Part shown: positions 6,213 through 12,776 of the stretch, piece by piece
How the letters are laid out: the number at the start of each line of letters is the position of its first letter
Position numbering within the stretch: the stretch's first letter is position 1
Assembly: GCA_046566065.1 (NCBI GenBank)
Contig: JBKHXK010000048.1
Location: forward strand, 1 to 14,041
DNA: 14,041 nucleotides
Source: MB1-2 sp046566065
Lineage (GTDB): Bacteria > Actinomycetota > CADDZG01 > WHSQ01
Reading direction: 5' to 3'
Notes under the pieces: generated by a model
Seen by the model: only the letters and a program-made list of their open reading frames with translations
Told to the model about the DNA's origin: nothing
Databases searched by the model: none
Made by a program: the position numbers and the translations under genes

Positions 6213-7709
6213 ACCCGTCACCGACTTTCCGCAGGCCTTGCCTCCCTAGCCCTGATCGCGAGCCTGTCGGTGGCCATCGCTCCCGCAGCGGCCGCCGCCA
6301 CTCCTGAATGCTTCGGCCAGAGGGCGACGATCGTGGGCACGAACGGGAGCGAAACCCTGCGCGGAACGGCACGCGACGACGTCATCGTGGGCAAGGGCGG
6401 CCAGGACGTCATCCTCGGCCGCGGTGGGAGCGATCTGATCTGCAGCGGTGGTGGGCCGGACGCGGTCCGAGGCGACGGCGGCAACGACAAGATGAACGGC
6501 GGGGCAGGTCAAGACAGGATCTATTACAACTCCGCAACCAGTGGCGTCACGGTCAACATGCTGACCGGACGAGCCAGCGGCGGATCCGGCAACGACATCT
6601 TCAAAGGGTTCGAGGATGTCGTCGGATCGGACTCGCCCGACAACATCACCGGCAGCAACGGTCAGAACCTCATGTCTTCGCTGGGCGGTAACGACACCGT
6701 CGACGGAGCGGGGGGCCTGGACACGATCGAGGGTGGCACCGGCGCGGATGACCTCGATGGCGGCGGATCCGGCGAGATCAACATCGTTTGGTACGACAGC
6801 TCCTTCGCGACCGAAGGTCCTTCCGGACCGGTGACGGTCGACCTCGCCGCGGGCACCGCGATCACACCTGAGGGATCCGACACGCTCACCGACTTCAACA
6901 CTGCCGTCGGCTCCCAGTTCGACGACGACCTGAGCGGCACGAACGGGGACAACTTCCTGCTCGGCGGAGAAGGCAACGACGCTCTCGACGGGGGTGGGGG
7001 CTTCGATGTTGCGATCTACTGGTTCGCTAGAGGGCCGGTGACGGCCAACCTCCAAACCGGCATGGCGAGTGGCGACGATGGTAACGACACCTTGGGCAGC
7101 ATCGAGGGACTCTTCGGAGGAGAGGCCGCAGACACCCTGACCGGGAACGAATCCGACAACTTCCTCGACGGGCACAACGGCAACGACAGGATCAACGGGG
7201 CCGGTGGTGGCGACTGGATCATGGGGAGCGACGGCACCGACACGATCGACGGCGGAGCCAGCGCGGGCGTCGCGTACGACCTCGTTGACTACGAGGTCCA
7301 CTTCGCAGGTCCCATCAACGCGAACCTCCAGACGGGAGTCGTAACGGGGACCGGGAACGACGGCGCCTCGAGCAACGACACGCTCAGCGGCGTGGAGGGA
7401 TTGTTCGGAACGCTGTTCGACGACACGTTGACCGGAGACGCTTCCGCCAACTACCTCTATGGCTGGGCGGGCAACGACACGATCTCGGGCGGCGGCGGCG
7501 ACGACGGCCTGGACGGAGGGGTCGGCTACTTCGACGCGAACTTCAACTTCTATCAAACAGGCGACACCGACACCGTGAACGGAGGCGACGGCAACGACAG
7601 CTGCTCGACGGCCGAAGTGGCGCCATCTTGTGAGACGAACGTTGCTCCTCCCGCGCACCCGCTGTCGGCCGAGGCGCAAACGGTTCAGTCGCTCAGGCGC
7701 TCCCGCTAG
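6210..7709 (+). CDS. Secreted RTX-type calcium-binding repeat protein
   Basis: The protein has 499 residues from the TTG. Residues 1-30 are a Sec signal peptide: basic RHR, a hydrophobic core ending AIAPAAAAA, and likely cleavage before TPECF. The rest is built from Gly/Asp nonapeptides of the GGxGxDxh type (GGNDKMNGGAGQDRI, GGEGNDALDGGGGFD, GGDGNDS and others), which fold as a Ca2+-filled parallel beta-roll. About four longer modules recur, each opening with a V-T-V-D-L-x-x-G-x-A-like strand (near 113, 208, 277 and 369). Each then has GNDTL...EG/D...G and LTG...DN before the nonapeptides. Four cysteines (34, 78, 465, 474) could form disulfides at the ends. No protease, lipase or toxin domain, LPXTG anchor or membrane segment was found, and no type I secretion genes are nearby. 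It is probably an extracellular structural or adhesive protein; the function is inferred only from the repeats. Confidence 0.9.
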   Translation: MTRHRLSAGLASLALIASLSVAIAPAAAAATPECFGQRATIVGTNGSETLRGTARDDVIVGKGGQDVILGRGGSDLICSGGGPDAVRGDGGNDKMNGGAGQDRIYYNSATSGVTVNMLTGRASGGSGNDIFKGFEDVVGSDSPDNITGSNGQNLMSSLGGNDTVDGAGGLDTIEGGTGADDLDGGGSGEINIVWYDSSFATEGPSGPVTVDLAAGTAITPEGSDTLTDFNTAVGSQFDDDLSGTNGDNFLLGGEGNDALDGGGGFDVAIYWFARGPVTANLQTGMASGDDGNDTLGSIEGLFGGEAADTLTGNESDNFLDGHNGNDRINGAGGGDWIMGSDGTDTIDGGASAGVAYDLVDYEVHFAGPINANLQTGVVTGTGNDGASSNDTLSGVEGLFGTLFDDTLTGDASANYLYGWAGNDTISGGGGDDGLDGGVGYFDANFNFYQTGDTDTVNGGDGNDSCSTAEVAPSCETNVAPPAHPLSAEAQTVQSLRRSR

Positions 7710-7758
7710 ACCGAGCAGCTCCCGCGCCTGTGGGAGGGCCGAGCATCACGTCCGATAA

Positions 7759-7768
7759 CCGCTAGCGG
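7759..7768. promoter_or_regulatory. Perfect 10-base palindrome upstream of ada-alkA
   Basis: CCGCTAGCGG is fully symmetric and lies 29 bases before the ada-alkA start, in the 88-base gap after the RTX gene. It could be an operator for the repair operon. A weak stem, CTCCC (7719-7723) with GGGAG (7732-7736), lies just upstream but lacks a T-tract. Function is unproven. Confidence 0.35.
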
Positions 7769-7797
7769 CGGGCTTCCCGCTCTGCGAGCATGACCGG

Positions 7798-9243
7798 ATG
7801 TACAGGGACTTCGACGCCTGCTACCGGGCGGTCCAGGCGAAGGACGGCCGTTTCGACGGCGTCTTCATAACGGGCGTCTACTCGACCGGGATCTACTGCA
7901 GGCCGAGTTGCCCGGCCATCACTCCGAAGCGCACAAACGTGGGTTTCTTCCCGACCGCCGCGGCCGCCCAGGCCTCCGGGCTCCGAGCGTGCAAGCGGTG
8001 CCGTCCGGACGCCAGCCCGGGCTCCCCCGAATGGGACATCAGGGCGGATCTTTGCGGGCGGGCGATGCGCTTGATCGCGGACGGCACCGGCGACCGGGAA
8101 GGGGTGCGGGGCCTGGCGCGCCGGCTACACATCAGCGAGAGGCATCTCCACCGACTGCTCGTTCAGGAGGTGGGGGCAGGCCCCCAAGCCCTGGCGCGCG
8201 CCGAGCGGGCCCAGAGCGCGCGCGTTCTGATCGAAACGACCGATCTCACCTTTTCGGAGATCGCCTTCGCCTCCGGTTTCGCCAGCATCAGGCAGTTCAA
8301 CGAGACGCTGAGAAAGATCTTCGAGGCGACGCCGAGCCAACTCCGCGCGAAGAGGGGCACGGCGACCGCCGCAGCGGGAGAGATCGTTCTGCGTCTCCCC
8401 CACCGGACGCCGTTCGCGGCGGGGCCTCTCTTCTCCTTCCTCGGAGATCGGGCGGTCGAGGGACTGGAGACCTTCGACGGCGACACCTATCGCCGCACGC
8501 TTCGGTTGCCTTACAGCGCAGGCATGGTCTCCCTCCGCGCTCTAGATGGTTCCGTCGAGGCTCGTCTGCGGCTCGACGATGTGCGAGACCTCACCGCGGC
8601 GGTGCAACGTTGCCGTCGGTTGCTCGATCTGGACGCCGATCCGGTCGCCGTGGGCTCGGCTCTGCACGACGACCCCCTGCTCGGCCCCCAGGTCCGCGCG
8701 CTTCCAGGGTTACGGGTGCCCGGCGCCGTGGACGGTTTCGAGGTGGCGGTGCGGGCGATCCTCGGTCAACAGATCTCCGTCGCGGGAGCGCGCACCCTTG
8801 CCGGCCGCGTGGTGGCCGCGCTCGGCACGCCACTCGCATCCCCCTTCGAGGACCTGACAAAGCTGTTCCCGGAAGCCGACGTGATGGCAGAGGCGGATCT
8901 CTCCGGGCTCGGGATCACCGGAGCGCGCCAGCGCGCGCTTCGAACACTGTCCTCCGCGGTGGCGGACGGCAGCGTTGTCTTGGATGCCGGAGCAGACCGC
9001 GAGCGCACGCGCCAAGCCCTGTTGGAGCTGCCCGGCATCGGGCCCTGGACCGCCGACTACATCGCCTTGAGGGCGCTCGGTGATCCGGACGCCTTCATGC
9101 CGACAGACCTGGGCGTGCGGCAAGCTCTCCGCGCGGCCGGGGTGGAACGAGATCCCGAGGAGTATGCGAGCCGGTGGCGACCGTGGCGTGCCTACGCCCA
9201 GCAGTACCTGTGGACGTCTCTAGTGAAGGAGAGCAGCAGATGA
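7798..9243 (+). CDS. alkA: Ada-AlkA fusion: methylphosphotriester-sensing regulator and 3-methyladenine DNA glycosylase II
   Basis: The 481-residue protein has three parts. Residues 1-75 are an Ada zinc domain with Cys34, Cys38, Cys65 and Cys68 (YCRPSCP, ACKRCRP). In E. coli Ada the cysteine equivalent to Cys34 accepts methyl groups from DNA phosphotriesters. Residues about 84-186 are an AraC-type double HTH (GVRGLARRLHISERHLHRL; LTFSEIAFASGFASIRQFNE). Residues about 195-475 are AlkA: an N-terminal sheet, ILGQQISVAGAR (321-332), the helix-hairpin-helix LPGIGPWTADYIA (411-423) and the catalytic Asp437 in PTDLGVRQAL. It should both sense alkylation and excise N3-alkylpurines. The same fusion occurs in M. 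tuberculosis AlkA. The ATG has no good Shine-Dalgarno. The last codons overlap the ogt start as ATGA, so the pair is one operon, probably autoregulated. Confidence 0.95.
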   Translation: MYRDFDACYRAVQAKDGRFDGVFITGVYSTGIYCRPSCPAITPKRTNVGFFPTAAAAQASGLRACKRCRPDASPGSPEWDIRADLCGRAMRLIADGTGDREGVRGLARRLHISERHLHRLLVQEVGAGPQALARAERAQSARVLIETTDLTFSEIAFASGFASIRQFNETLRKIFEATPSQLRAKRGTATAAAGEIVLRLPHRTPFAAGPLFSFLGDRAVEGLETFDGDTYRRTLRLPYSAGMVSLRALDGSVEARLRLDDVRDLTAAVQRCRRLLDLDADPVAVGSALHDDPLLGPQVRALPGLRVPGAVDGFEVAVRAILGQQISVAGARTLAGRVVAALGTPLASPFEDLTKLFPEADVMAEADLSGLGITGARQRALRTLSSAVADGSVVLDAGADRERTRQALLELPGIGPWTADYIALRALGDPDAFMPTDLGVRQALRAAGVERDPEEYASRWRPWRAYAQQYLWTSLVKESSR

Positions 9244-9776
9244 CGACCTACTACACGACGACGCGGAGCCCCATCGGCCGGCTCACCCTGTCCTCCAACG
9301 GGGACGCGCTGACCGGGCTCCACATGGAGCCTTACGAGGTGCCGGAGGACTGGCGACGCGACCGCGGTCCCTTCGCCGACGCGATCGAGCAACTCGGGTC
9401 GTACTTCGCAGGCGAGCGTCGCACCTTCGACCTGCGGCTCGCACCCGTTGGGACCCCGTTCCAGATGAACGTGTGGGGAGCGCTCAGAACGATCCCCTAT
9501 GGCGAGGTGCGTTCCTACGGACAGATCGCGCAGGCGATCGGGAACCCGAAAGCGGTGCGCGCGGTGGGCCGGGCCAACGGATCCAACCCGATCGCGATCG
9601 TCGTTCCCTGTCACCGCGTGATCGGGGCGAACGGAACCTTGACCGGCTTCGGAGGTGGCATCGATCGCAAGCTCCGCCTGCTGGCACTCGAGGGTTTCGA
9701 GCTGGAAGGGTCGGATGGGGGCCGCGGCACCGGCGTGACCGCTAGGTCCCGGGTCGGGCGAACCCCCGCCGCTTGA
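9240..9776 (+). CDS. ogt: Methylated-DNA--[protein]-cysteine S-methyltransferase
   Basis: This 178-residue suicide enzyme transfers alkyl groups from O6-alkylguanine (and O4-alkylthymine) to its own cysteine. The active site is IVVPCHRVIG, with Cys124. It is preceded by the DNA-binding helix and arginine finger region (YGEVRSYGQIAQAIGNPKAVRAVGRANGSNP, about 87-117), followed by the FGGG..RK..LLALEG tail. The N-terminal RNase-H-like domain (1-70) is short. The last 20 residues are disordered and Arg/Gly-rich. The ATG at 9240 overlaps the upstream TGA as ATGA, indicating translational coupling to ada-alkA. A longer frame from 9174 lies within alkA and is rejected. Its 3' end overlaps the convergent tag gene by 35 bases. 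Confidence 0.96.
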   Translation: MTTYYTTTRSPIGRLTLSSNGDALTGLHMEPYEVPEDWRRDRGPFADAIEQLGSYFAGERRTFDLRLAPVGTPFQMNVWGALRTIPYGEVRSYGQIAQAIGNPKAVRAVGRANGSNPIAIVVPCHRVIGANGTLTGFGGGIDRKLRLLALEGFELEGSDGGRGTGVTARSRVGRTPAA

Positions 9777-10386
9777 TCTCGACCTCTTGTCTGTAGTCGC
9801 AGGCGCTGACGTGATCGTTGACGATGCCGACCGCTTCCATGAATGAGTAGACGGTCGTCGGCCCGACGTAGGACCAACCGCGCCGTTTGAGGTCCTTGCT
9901 CATCGCGTTCGCCTCCGGGCTCGGCCCCAAGCTCTCCAGCGTCGGCCGATCCAGCTTCGACGGACGCGCACCCGGCTCCGGCTCGAACGACCAGGCGTAG
10001 GCGGCCAAGCTGCCGAACTCGTCCACCAGCTCCAGACACCGGCGTGCGTTGTTGATCGTCGACTCGATCTTGCCCCGGTGCCTGACGATGCCCGCGTCCT
10101 GCAGGAGGCGCTGCACGCTCCGCTCGTTGAAACGCGCGACCTTCGCGATATCGAAGGACCTGAACGCCTTGCGGAAGTTCTCTCTCTTCTTCAGGATCGT
10201 CAGCCAGCTCAAGCCGGACATGAACCCTTCGAGACACAGCTTCTCGAACAGGAGTCGGTCGTCTTCTATCGGGCGGCCCCATTCATCGTCGTGATAGTCG
10301 ACGTAGACCGGGTCGTCACCGGCCCACCAACAGCGAACAACGCCGTCGCCGCCGGTGGCAGCACCGCTCGATGGGACCTCCGCCAT
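9742..10386 (-). CDS. tag: DNA-3-methyladenine glycosylase I
   Basis: This 214-residue base-excision enzyme removes 3-methyladenine from DNA. Its zinc-snap ligands match E. coli Tag in spacing: Cys19 (RCWW), His32 (YHDDEWGRP), His192 and Cys196 (DHVSACDYR). Glu53 in CLEGFMSGLSW corresponds to the base-recognition Glu38. LKKRENFRKAF and RRGWSYVGPTTVYSFMEAVG are family signatures. About 15 residues precede the usual Tag N-terminus. No ATG, GTG or TTG offers a closer start, so the ATG at 10386 is used. There is no convincing Shine-Dalgarno before it, and the upstream FrnE-like gene stops only 13 bases away, suggesting coupled translation. The C-terminus overlaps ogt on the other strand by 35 bases. 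Confidence 0.95.
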   Translation of the reverse strand: MAEVPSSGAATGGDGVVRCWWAGDDPVYVDYHDDEWGRPIEDDRLLFEKLCLEGFMSGLSWLTILKKRENFRKAFRSFDIAKVARFNERSVQRLLQDAGIVRHRGKIESTINNARRCLELVDEFGSLAAYAWSFEPEPGARPSKLDRPTLESLGPSPEANAMSKDLKRRGWSYVGPTTVYSFMEAVGIVNDHVSACDYRQEVEIKRRGFARPGT

Positions 10387-10399
10387 CAGCGACGCGGTC

Positions 10400-11101
10400 T
10401 CAGGAACAAGAGCCGTCGGCGCACTCGACGTCGCTCGCAGTTCCGACGACGGTGAGACCCGAACGTTCCTGCCAGGCCCTGGTCAACGTTTCGAGCAGGA
10501 TGTCCGGGCCCTGGGCTCCGGCGACCCCGTATTTCTCGTCGATCACGAAGAAGGGCACGGCCGAGATTCCGTAGTCGCGAGCGCGCGCCTCGTCCGCCCT
10601 CACCGCGTCAGCGAAACGATCCGAGGTGAGCACCTCTTTGACCGCGACCTCGTCGAGGCCGGCTCCGAGCGCTACCTCTGCCAGCTCGGCATGATCGGAG
10701 ACCGACAGACCCCTCGTGAAGGTGGCGTGGTCGAGGCGCTCCTTCAGATCGTTCTGCACACCTTTCTCGAGCCCGAGGTGCAAGAGACGATGAGCATCGA
10801 AGGTGTTGCCTCGCCGAGCCAGGTCGAATCGGAAGTCCAGGCCCTCTGCGGCCGCGACCTGCGTCACGTGGTCGATCATCCCCTGGGCCTGCCTGCTCCG
10901 AAGCCCGTACTTGCGGGCGAGATGCTCCACGTAGGGGCCCTGCGGCTCCGTCGACGGCGCCGCGCCGGGGTCCAGCTCGAAGGAACGCCATACGACCTCG
11001 GCCTCCCCCGCGTGCGGGAAGCGGGCCAGGGCCGCCTCGAACCGGCGCTTGCCGATGTAGCACCAAGGACAGACGACGTCGGACCAGATCTCGACCTTCA
11101 T
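10400..11101 (-). CDS. DsbA-family oxidoreductase, FrnE-like
   Basis: The protein has 233 residues and starts MKVEIWSDVVCPWCYIGKRR. This is a thioredoxin-fold strand followed by the redox motif CPWC (Cys11, Cys14), typical of FrnE/2-hydroxychromene-2-carboxylate isomerase-like proteins. The helical insertion spans about 60-155. The cis-proline loop GISAVPFFVID and the helix GAQGPDILLETL follow. Family members act in the cytoplasm as thiol-disulfide oxidoreductases or isomerases. No signal peptide is seen. The C-terminus ends ECADGSCS, with two extra cysteines. ATG 11101 is preferred because the family's first strand starts there; a GTG at 11116 would add five residues. It leads a two-gene minus-strand unit with tag. 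The substrate is unknown; a role in oxidative or redox stress fits the neighbours but is inference. Confidence 0.92.
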   Translation of the reverse strand: MKVEIWSDVVCPWCYIGKRRFEAALARFPHAGEAEVVWRSFELDPGAAPSTEPQGPYVEHLARKYGLRSRQAQGMIDHVTQVAAAEGLDFRFDLARRGNTFDAHRLLHLGLEKGVQNDLKERLDHATFTRGLSVSDHAELAEVALGAGLDEVAVKEVLTSDRFADAVRADEARARDYGISAVPFFVIDEKYGVAGAQGPDILLETLTRAWQERSGLTVVGTASDVECADGSCS

Positions 11102-11191
11102 GCTCGTCCCAACCACCCGGTCCGGCGAAGCCTTCCCGGCCCCCGAGGGGAGAACGCGTGTAAGCAGGTCCAGCTGGGAGCGAGATCCGGC

Positions 11192-11218
11192 CTAGCGTGG
11201 CCATCCGAATCGCGCTAG
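11192..11218. promoter_or_regulatory. Short inverted repeat in the frnE-like / response regulator gap
   Basis: CTAGCG (11192-11197) and CGCTAG (11213-11218) are separated by 15 bases. They lie in the 181-base region between the divergent starts at 11101 and 11283. The remaining gap holds no ORF or RNA gene that I can recognise. The short arms make this a weak operator candidate. Confidence 0.25.
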
Positions 11219-11282
11219 CCTGATGCCTCAACCCCGCCGGCTCGAGTCTTCGGTCGGCCCCCACTCTTGTTTGGAGGAAGGC

Positions 11283-11693
11283 GTGACCAGGGCTACCGAT
11301 CCCGACGAGACCACTCCGTCGGCGGCTGACAGACCGACCGTTCTGCTCGTCGACGACGAAGACGAGATCAGGCACCTGCTCGCTCTGCTGTTCGAGGGTG
11401 AGGACTTCGAGGTGATCGGGGAAGCGGCCGACGGGGCCAACGCCGTGGCCATGGCCGTGAGCAAGCGGCCGGACTTCATCGTCCTCGACTACATGATGCC
11501 GGGCATGAAGGGTGACGAGACCGCCCGCCTGCTCAGAGCGATCGCTCCGGACGCCCGCATAGTCGCGTTCTCCGCGGTCTTGACGTCGAAACCCGAATGG
11601 GCCGATGCCTTCCTGGACAAAGCCCGCGTCACCGAGATCGCTCCGCTGCTCGGCATGCTCGCCGGAAAGGTCTCGCCCGCCCCTGCGCCCTAG
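11283..11693 (+). CDS. Stand-alone receiver-domain response regulator
   Basis: This 136-residue single-domain CheY-like protein has a 17-residue polar N-terminal tail. The receiver shows strand TVLLVDDEDEIR (19-30) with Asp24 and Asp25 of the acidic pocket, the phospho-acceptor Asp69 in FIVLDYMMPGMKG, Ser97 in VAFSA as the switch Ser/Thr, and Lys113 in DKARV as the conserved lysine. There is no DNA-binding or enzymatic output domain; the C-terminus ends in an Ala/Pro tail. The GTG at 11283 is chosen because GGAGGA lies five bases upstream, and the in-frame extension to 11223 is Pro/Arg-rich and unlike receiver N-termini. No kinase is adjacent; the nearest is the GAF kinase at the left edge. 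It probably acts by protein interaction or as a phosphorelay intermediate. Confidence 0.92.
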   Translation: MTRATDPDETTPSAADRPTVLLVDDEDEIRHLLALLFEGEDFEVIGEAADGANAVAMAVSKRPDFIVLDYMMPGMKGDETARLLRAIAPDARIVAFSAVLTSKPEWADAFLDKARVTEIAPLLGMLAGKVSPAPAP

Positions 11694-11708
11694 GCGTCCT
11701 CGAGAGGG

Positions 11709-12683
11709 CTAACGCGCCAGCAACGCCCGCAGTTGATACAGCGTGATGTTGCCTCCGCTGCAGATCAGTGCCACCTTGCGCCCCGCCAGCTGCTCGCGCA
11801 GTTTCAAAGCTGCCGCAAGGGCCGCGGCTCCGGCGGCCTCGACGAGGTTGCGCGTGTGCTCGATCATCAGCAGCACCGCGTCGTCGAGCTCTTCCTCGGA
11901 CACCAAGACGAAATCGTCGAGCTGCTCCCAGAGGATCTGCTGCGGCAACTCGAAGCCGACCCGGGTGGCCAGGCCCTCCGCGGCCGTGCCCATGCTGTCC
12001 TCGAGGATCTCGCGCTGCTTCCATGACCTATAGGCGGCCGGCGCCGCTCCGGCCTGCACCCCGATCACCTGCAGCTTCGGCTTCATCGCTTTCCCTGCGA
12101 CGCAGGCTCCCGCCGCCCCGCTGCCGCCACCGATCGGAACGATGACGGTATCGATGTCCGGCTCGGCCTCCAGGATCTCCAACGTGTGGGTGCCCACCCC
12201 CTCGATCAGATCCGGTTCGTTGCCGGAGTGGATGTATCGGAAGCCTTCGGTCTCACCGAGCTCCGCCGCGTGCTCGCGAGCCTCGTCGAAGTCGACCCCA
12301 TGGAAGAGGACCTCGGCCCCCAGGTCCTTCATCGCCTGCACCTTCGAGGGGTTGGCGCCTTGCGGGACGCAGATCGTGGCCCTCACGCCGAAGACCTTGG
12401 ACGCGTAGGCCACCGACTGCCCGTGGTTGCCGGTCGAGGCCGCAACCACCCCGGCCGCTCGCTCGGCATCGCTCAGCTGCGAGACGAGGTTGACGCCACC
12501 GCGCACCTTGAATGCTCCGGTCGGGAGATGGTTCTCGTGCTTGACGTATATATCCGTCCCCGCCAACCGCGTTAGAGACGGCGACGCCCGCAGCGGCGTT
12601 CCGGAGACTCCGAACGCGGCGATCCGTTCCCGAGCCTGGGCAACCCCGTCGAACGTGGGCGCTCGCAGCGCCGGATCGGTCAC
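11709..12683 (-). CDS. PLP-dependent threonine/serine dehydratase
   Basis: This 324-residue fold-type II PLP enzyme should deaminate L-threonine to 2-oxobutanoate, or serine to pyruvate. Lys59 in HLPTGAFKVRG is the Schiff-base lysine. STGNHGQSVAYAS (83-95) contacts the cofactor and substrate. IGGGSGAAG forms the phosphate-binding loop, and CSGGN near the C-terminus completes the site. There is no ACT regulatory domain, so isoleucine feedback is unlikely and a catabolic form fits; an EutB-type or racemase-related role is possible. The GTG at 12683 directly abuts GAGGAG, which is too close for a normal Shine-Dalgarno (AGGG lies farther back), so the start may be off by a few codons. It converges with the response regulator gene and is divergent from the DtxR-type gene. 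Confidence 0.93.
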   Translation of the reverse strand: MTDPALRAPTFDGVAQARERIAAFGVSGTPLRASPSLTRLAGTDIYVKHENHLPTGAFKVRGGVNLVSQLSDAERAAGVVAASTGNHGQSVAYASKVFGVRATICVPQGANPSKVQAMKDLGAEVLFHGVDFDEAREHAAELGETEGFRYIHSGNEPDLIEGVGTHTLEILEAEPDIDTVIVPIGGGSGAAGACVAGKAMKPKLQVIGVQAGAAPAAYRSWKQREILEDSMGTAAEGLATRVGFELPQQILWEQLDDFVLVSEEELDDAVLLMIEHTRNLVEAAGAAALAAALKLREQLAGRKVALICSGGNITLYQLRALLAR

Positions 12684-12732
12684 CTCCTCACCCTACGGCC
12701 GCGAGCCGGGCCCTCGCTGCGGACCCGAGCAT

Positions 12733-12761
12733 TTGACGGAAATGGGCTCGAAAGTTAAGTT
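12733..12761 (+). promoter_or_regulatory. Candidate sigma-70-type promoter for the DtxR-hppA operon
   Basis: TTGACG (12733-12738), a 17-base spacer and TAAGTT (12756-12761) fit an actinobacterial housekeeping promoter. Transcription would start near 12768, only about nine bases before the ATG at 12777. This is consistent with the absence of a Shine-Dalgarno and suggests a near-leaderless mRNA. Confidence 0.5.
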
Positions 12762-12775
12762 TCACGGCGTTGAAA
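12760..12775. promoter_or_regulatory. Candidate autoregulatory operator
   Basis: TTTCA and TGAAA, separated by six bases (CGGCGT), form an inverted repeat. It covers the end of the predicted -10 element and the predicted transcription start, immediately before the DtxR-type gene. The position is ideal for repression. The sequence does not match the classical DtxR/IdeR box, so binding by this protein is only a hypothesis. Confidence 0.4.
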
Positions 12776-12776
12776 A

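Noticed and set aside
6480..7620. Tandem DNA repeats rich in GGCAACGAC, as a possible CRISPR or satellite array
   Set aside because: The repeats are in frame and encode the GGxGND nonapeptides; there are no constant-length spacers.
6246..7679. 477-residue minus-strand open frame opposite the RTX gene
   Set aside because: Repetitive Val/Arg sequence produced by reading GC-rich Gly-Asp repeats backwards; the sense strand has a signal peptide and RTX motifs.
7908..9083. 391-residue plus-strand frame inside ada-alkA
   Set aside because: Arg/Gly/Pro-rich shadow frame; the other frame carries all Ada, HTH and AlkA motifs.
10355..11218. 287-residue plus-strand frame opposite the FrnE-like gene
   Set aside because: Antisense to a gene with CPWC and cis-proline motifs; no domain is visible in it.
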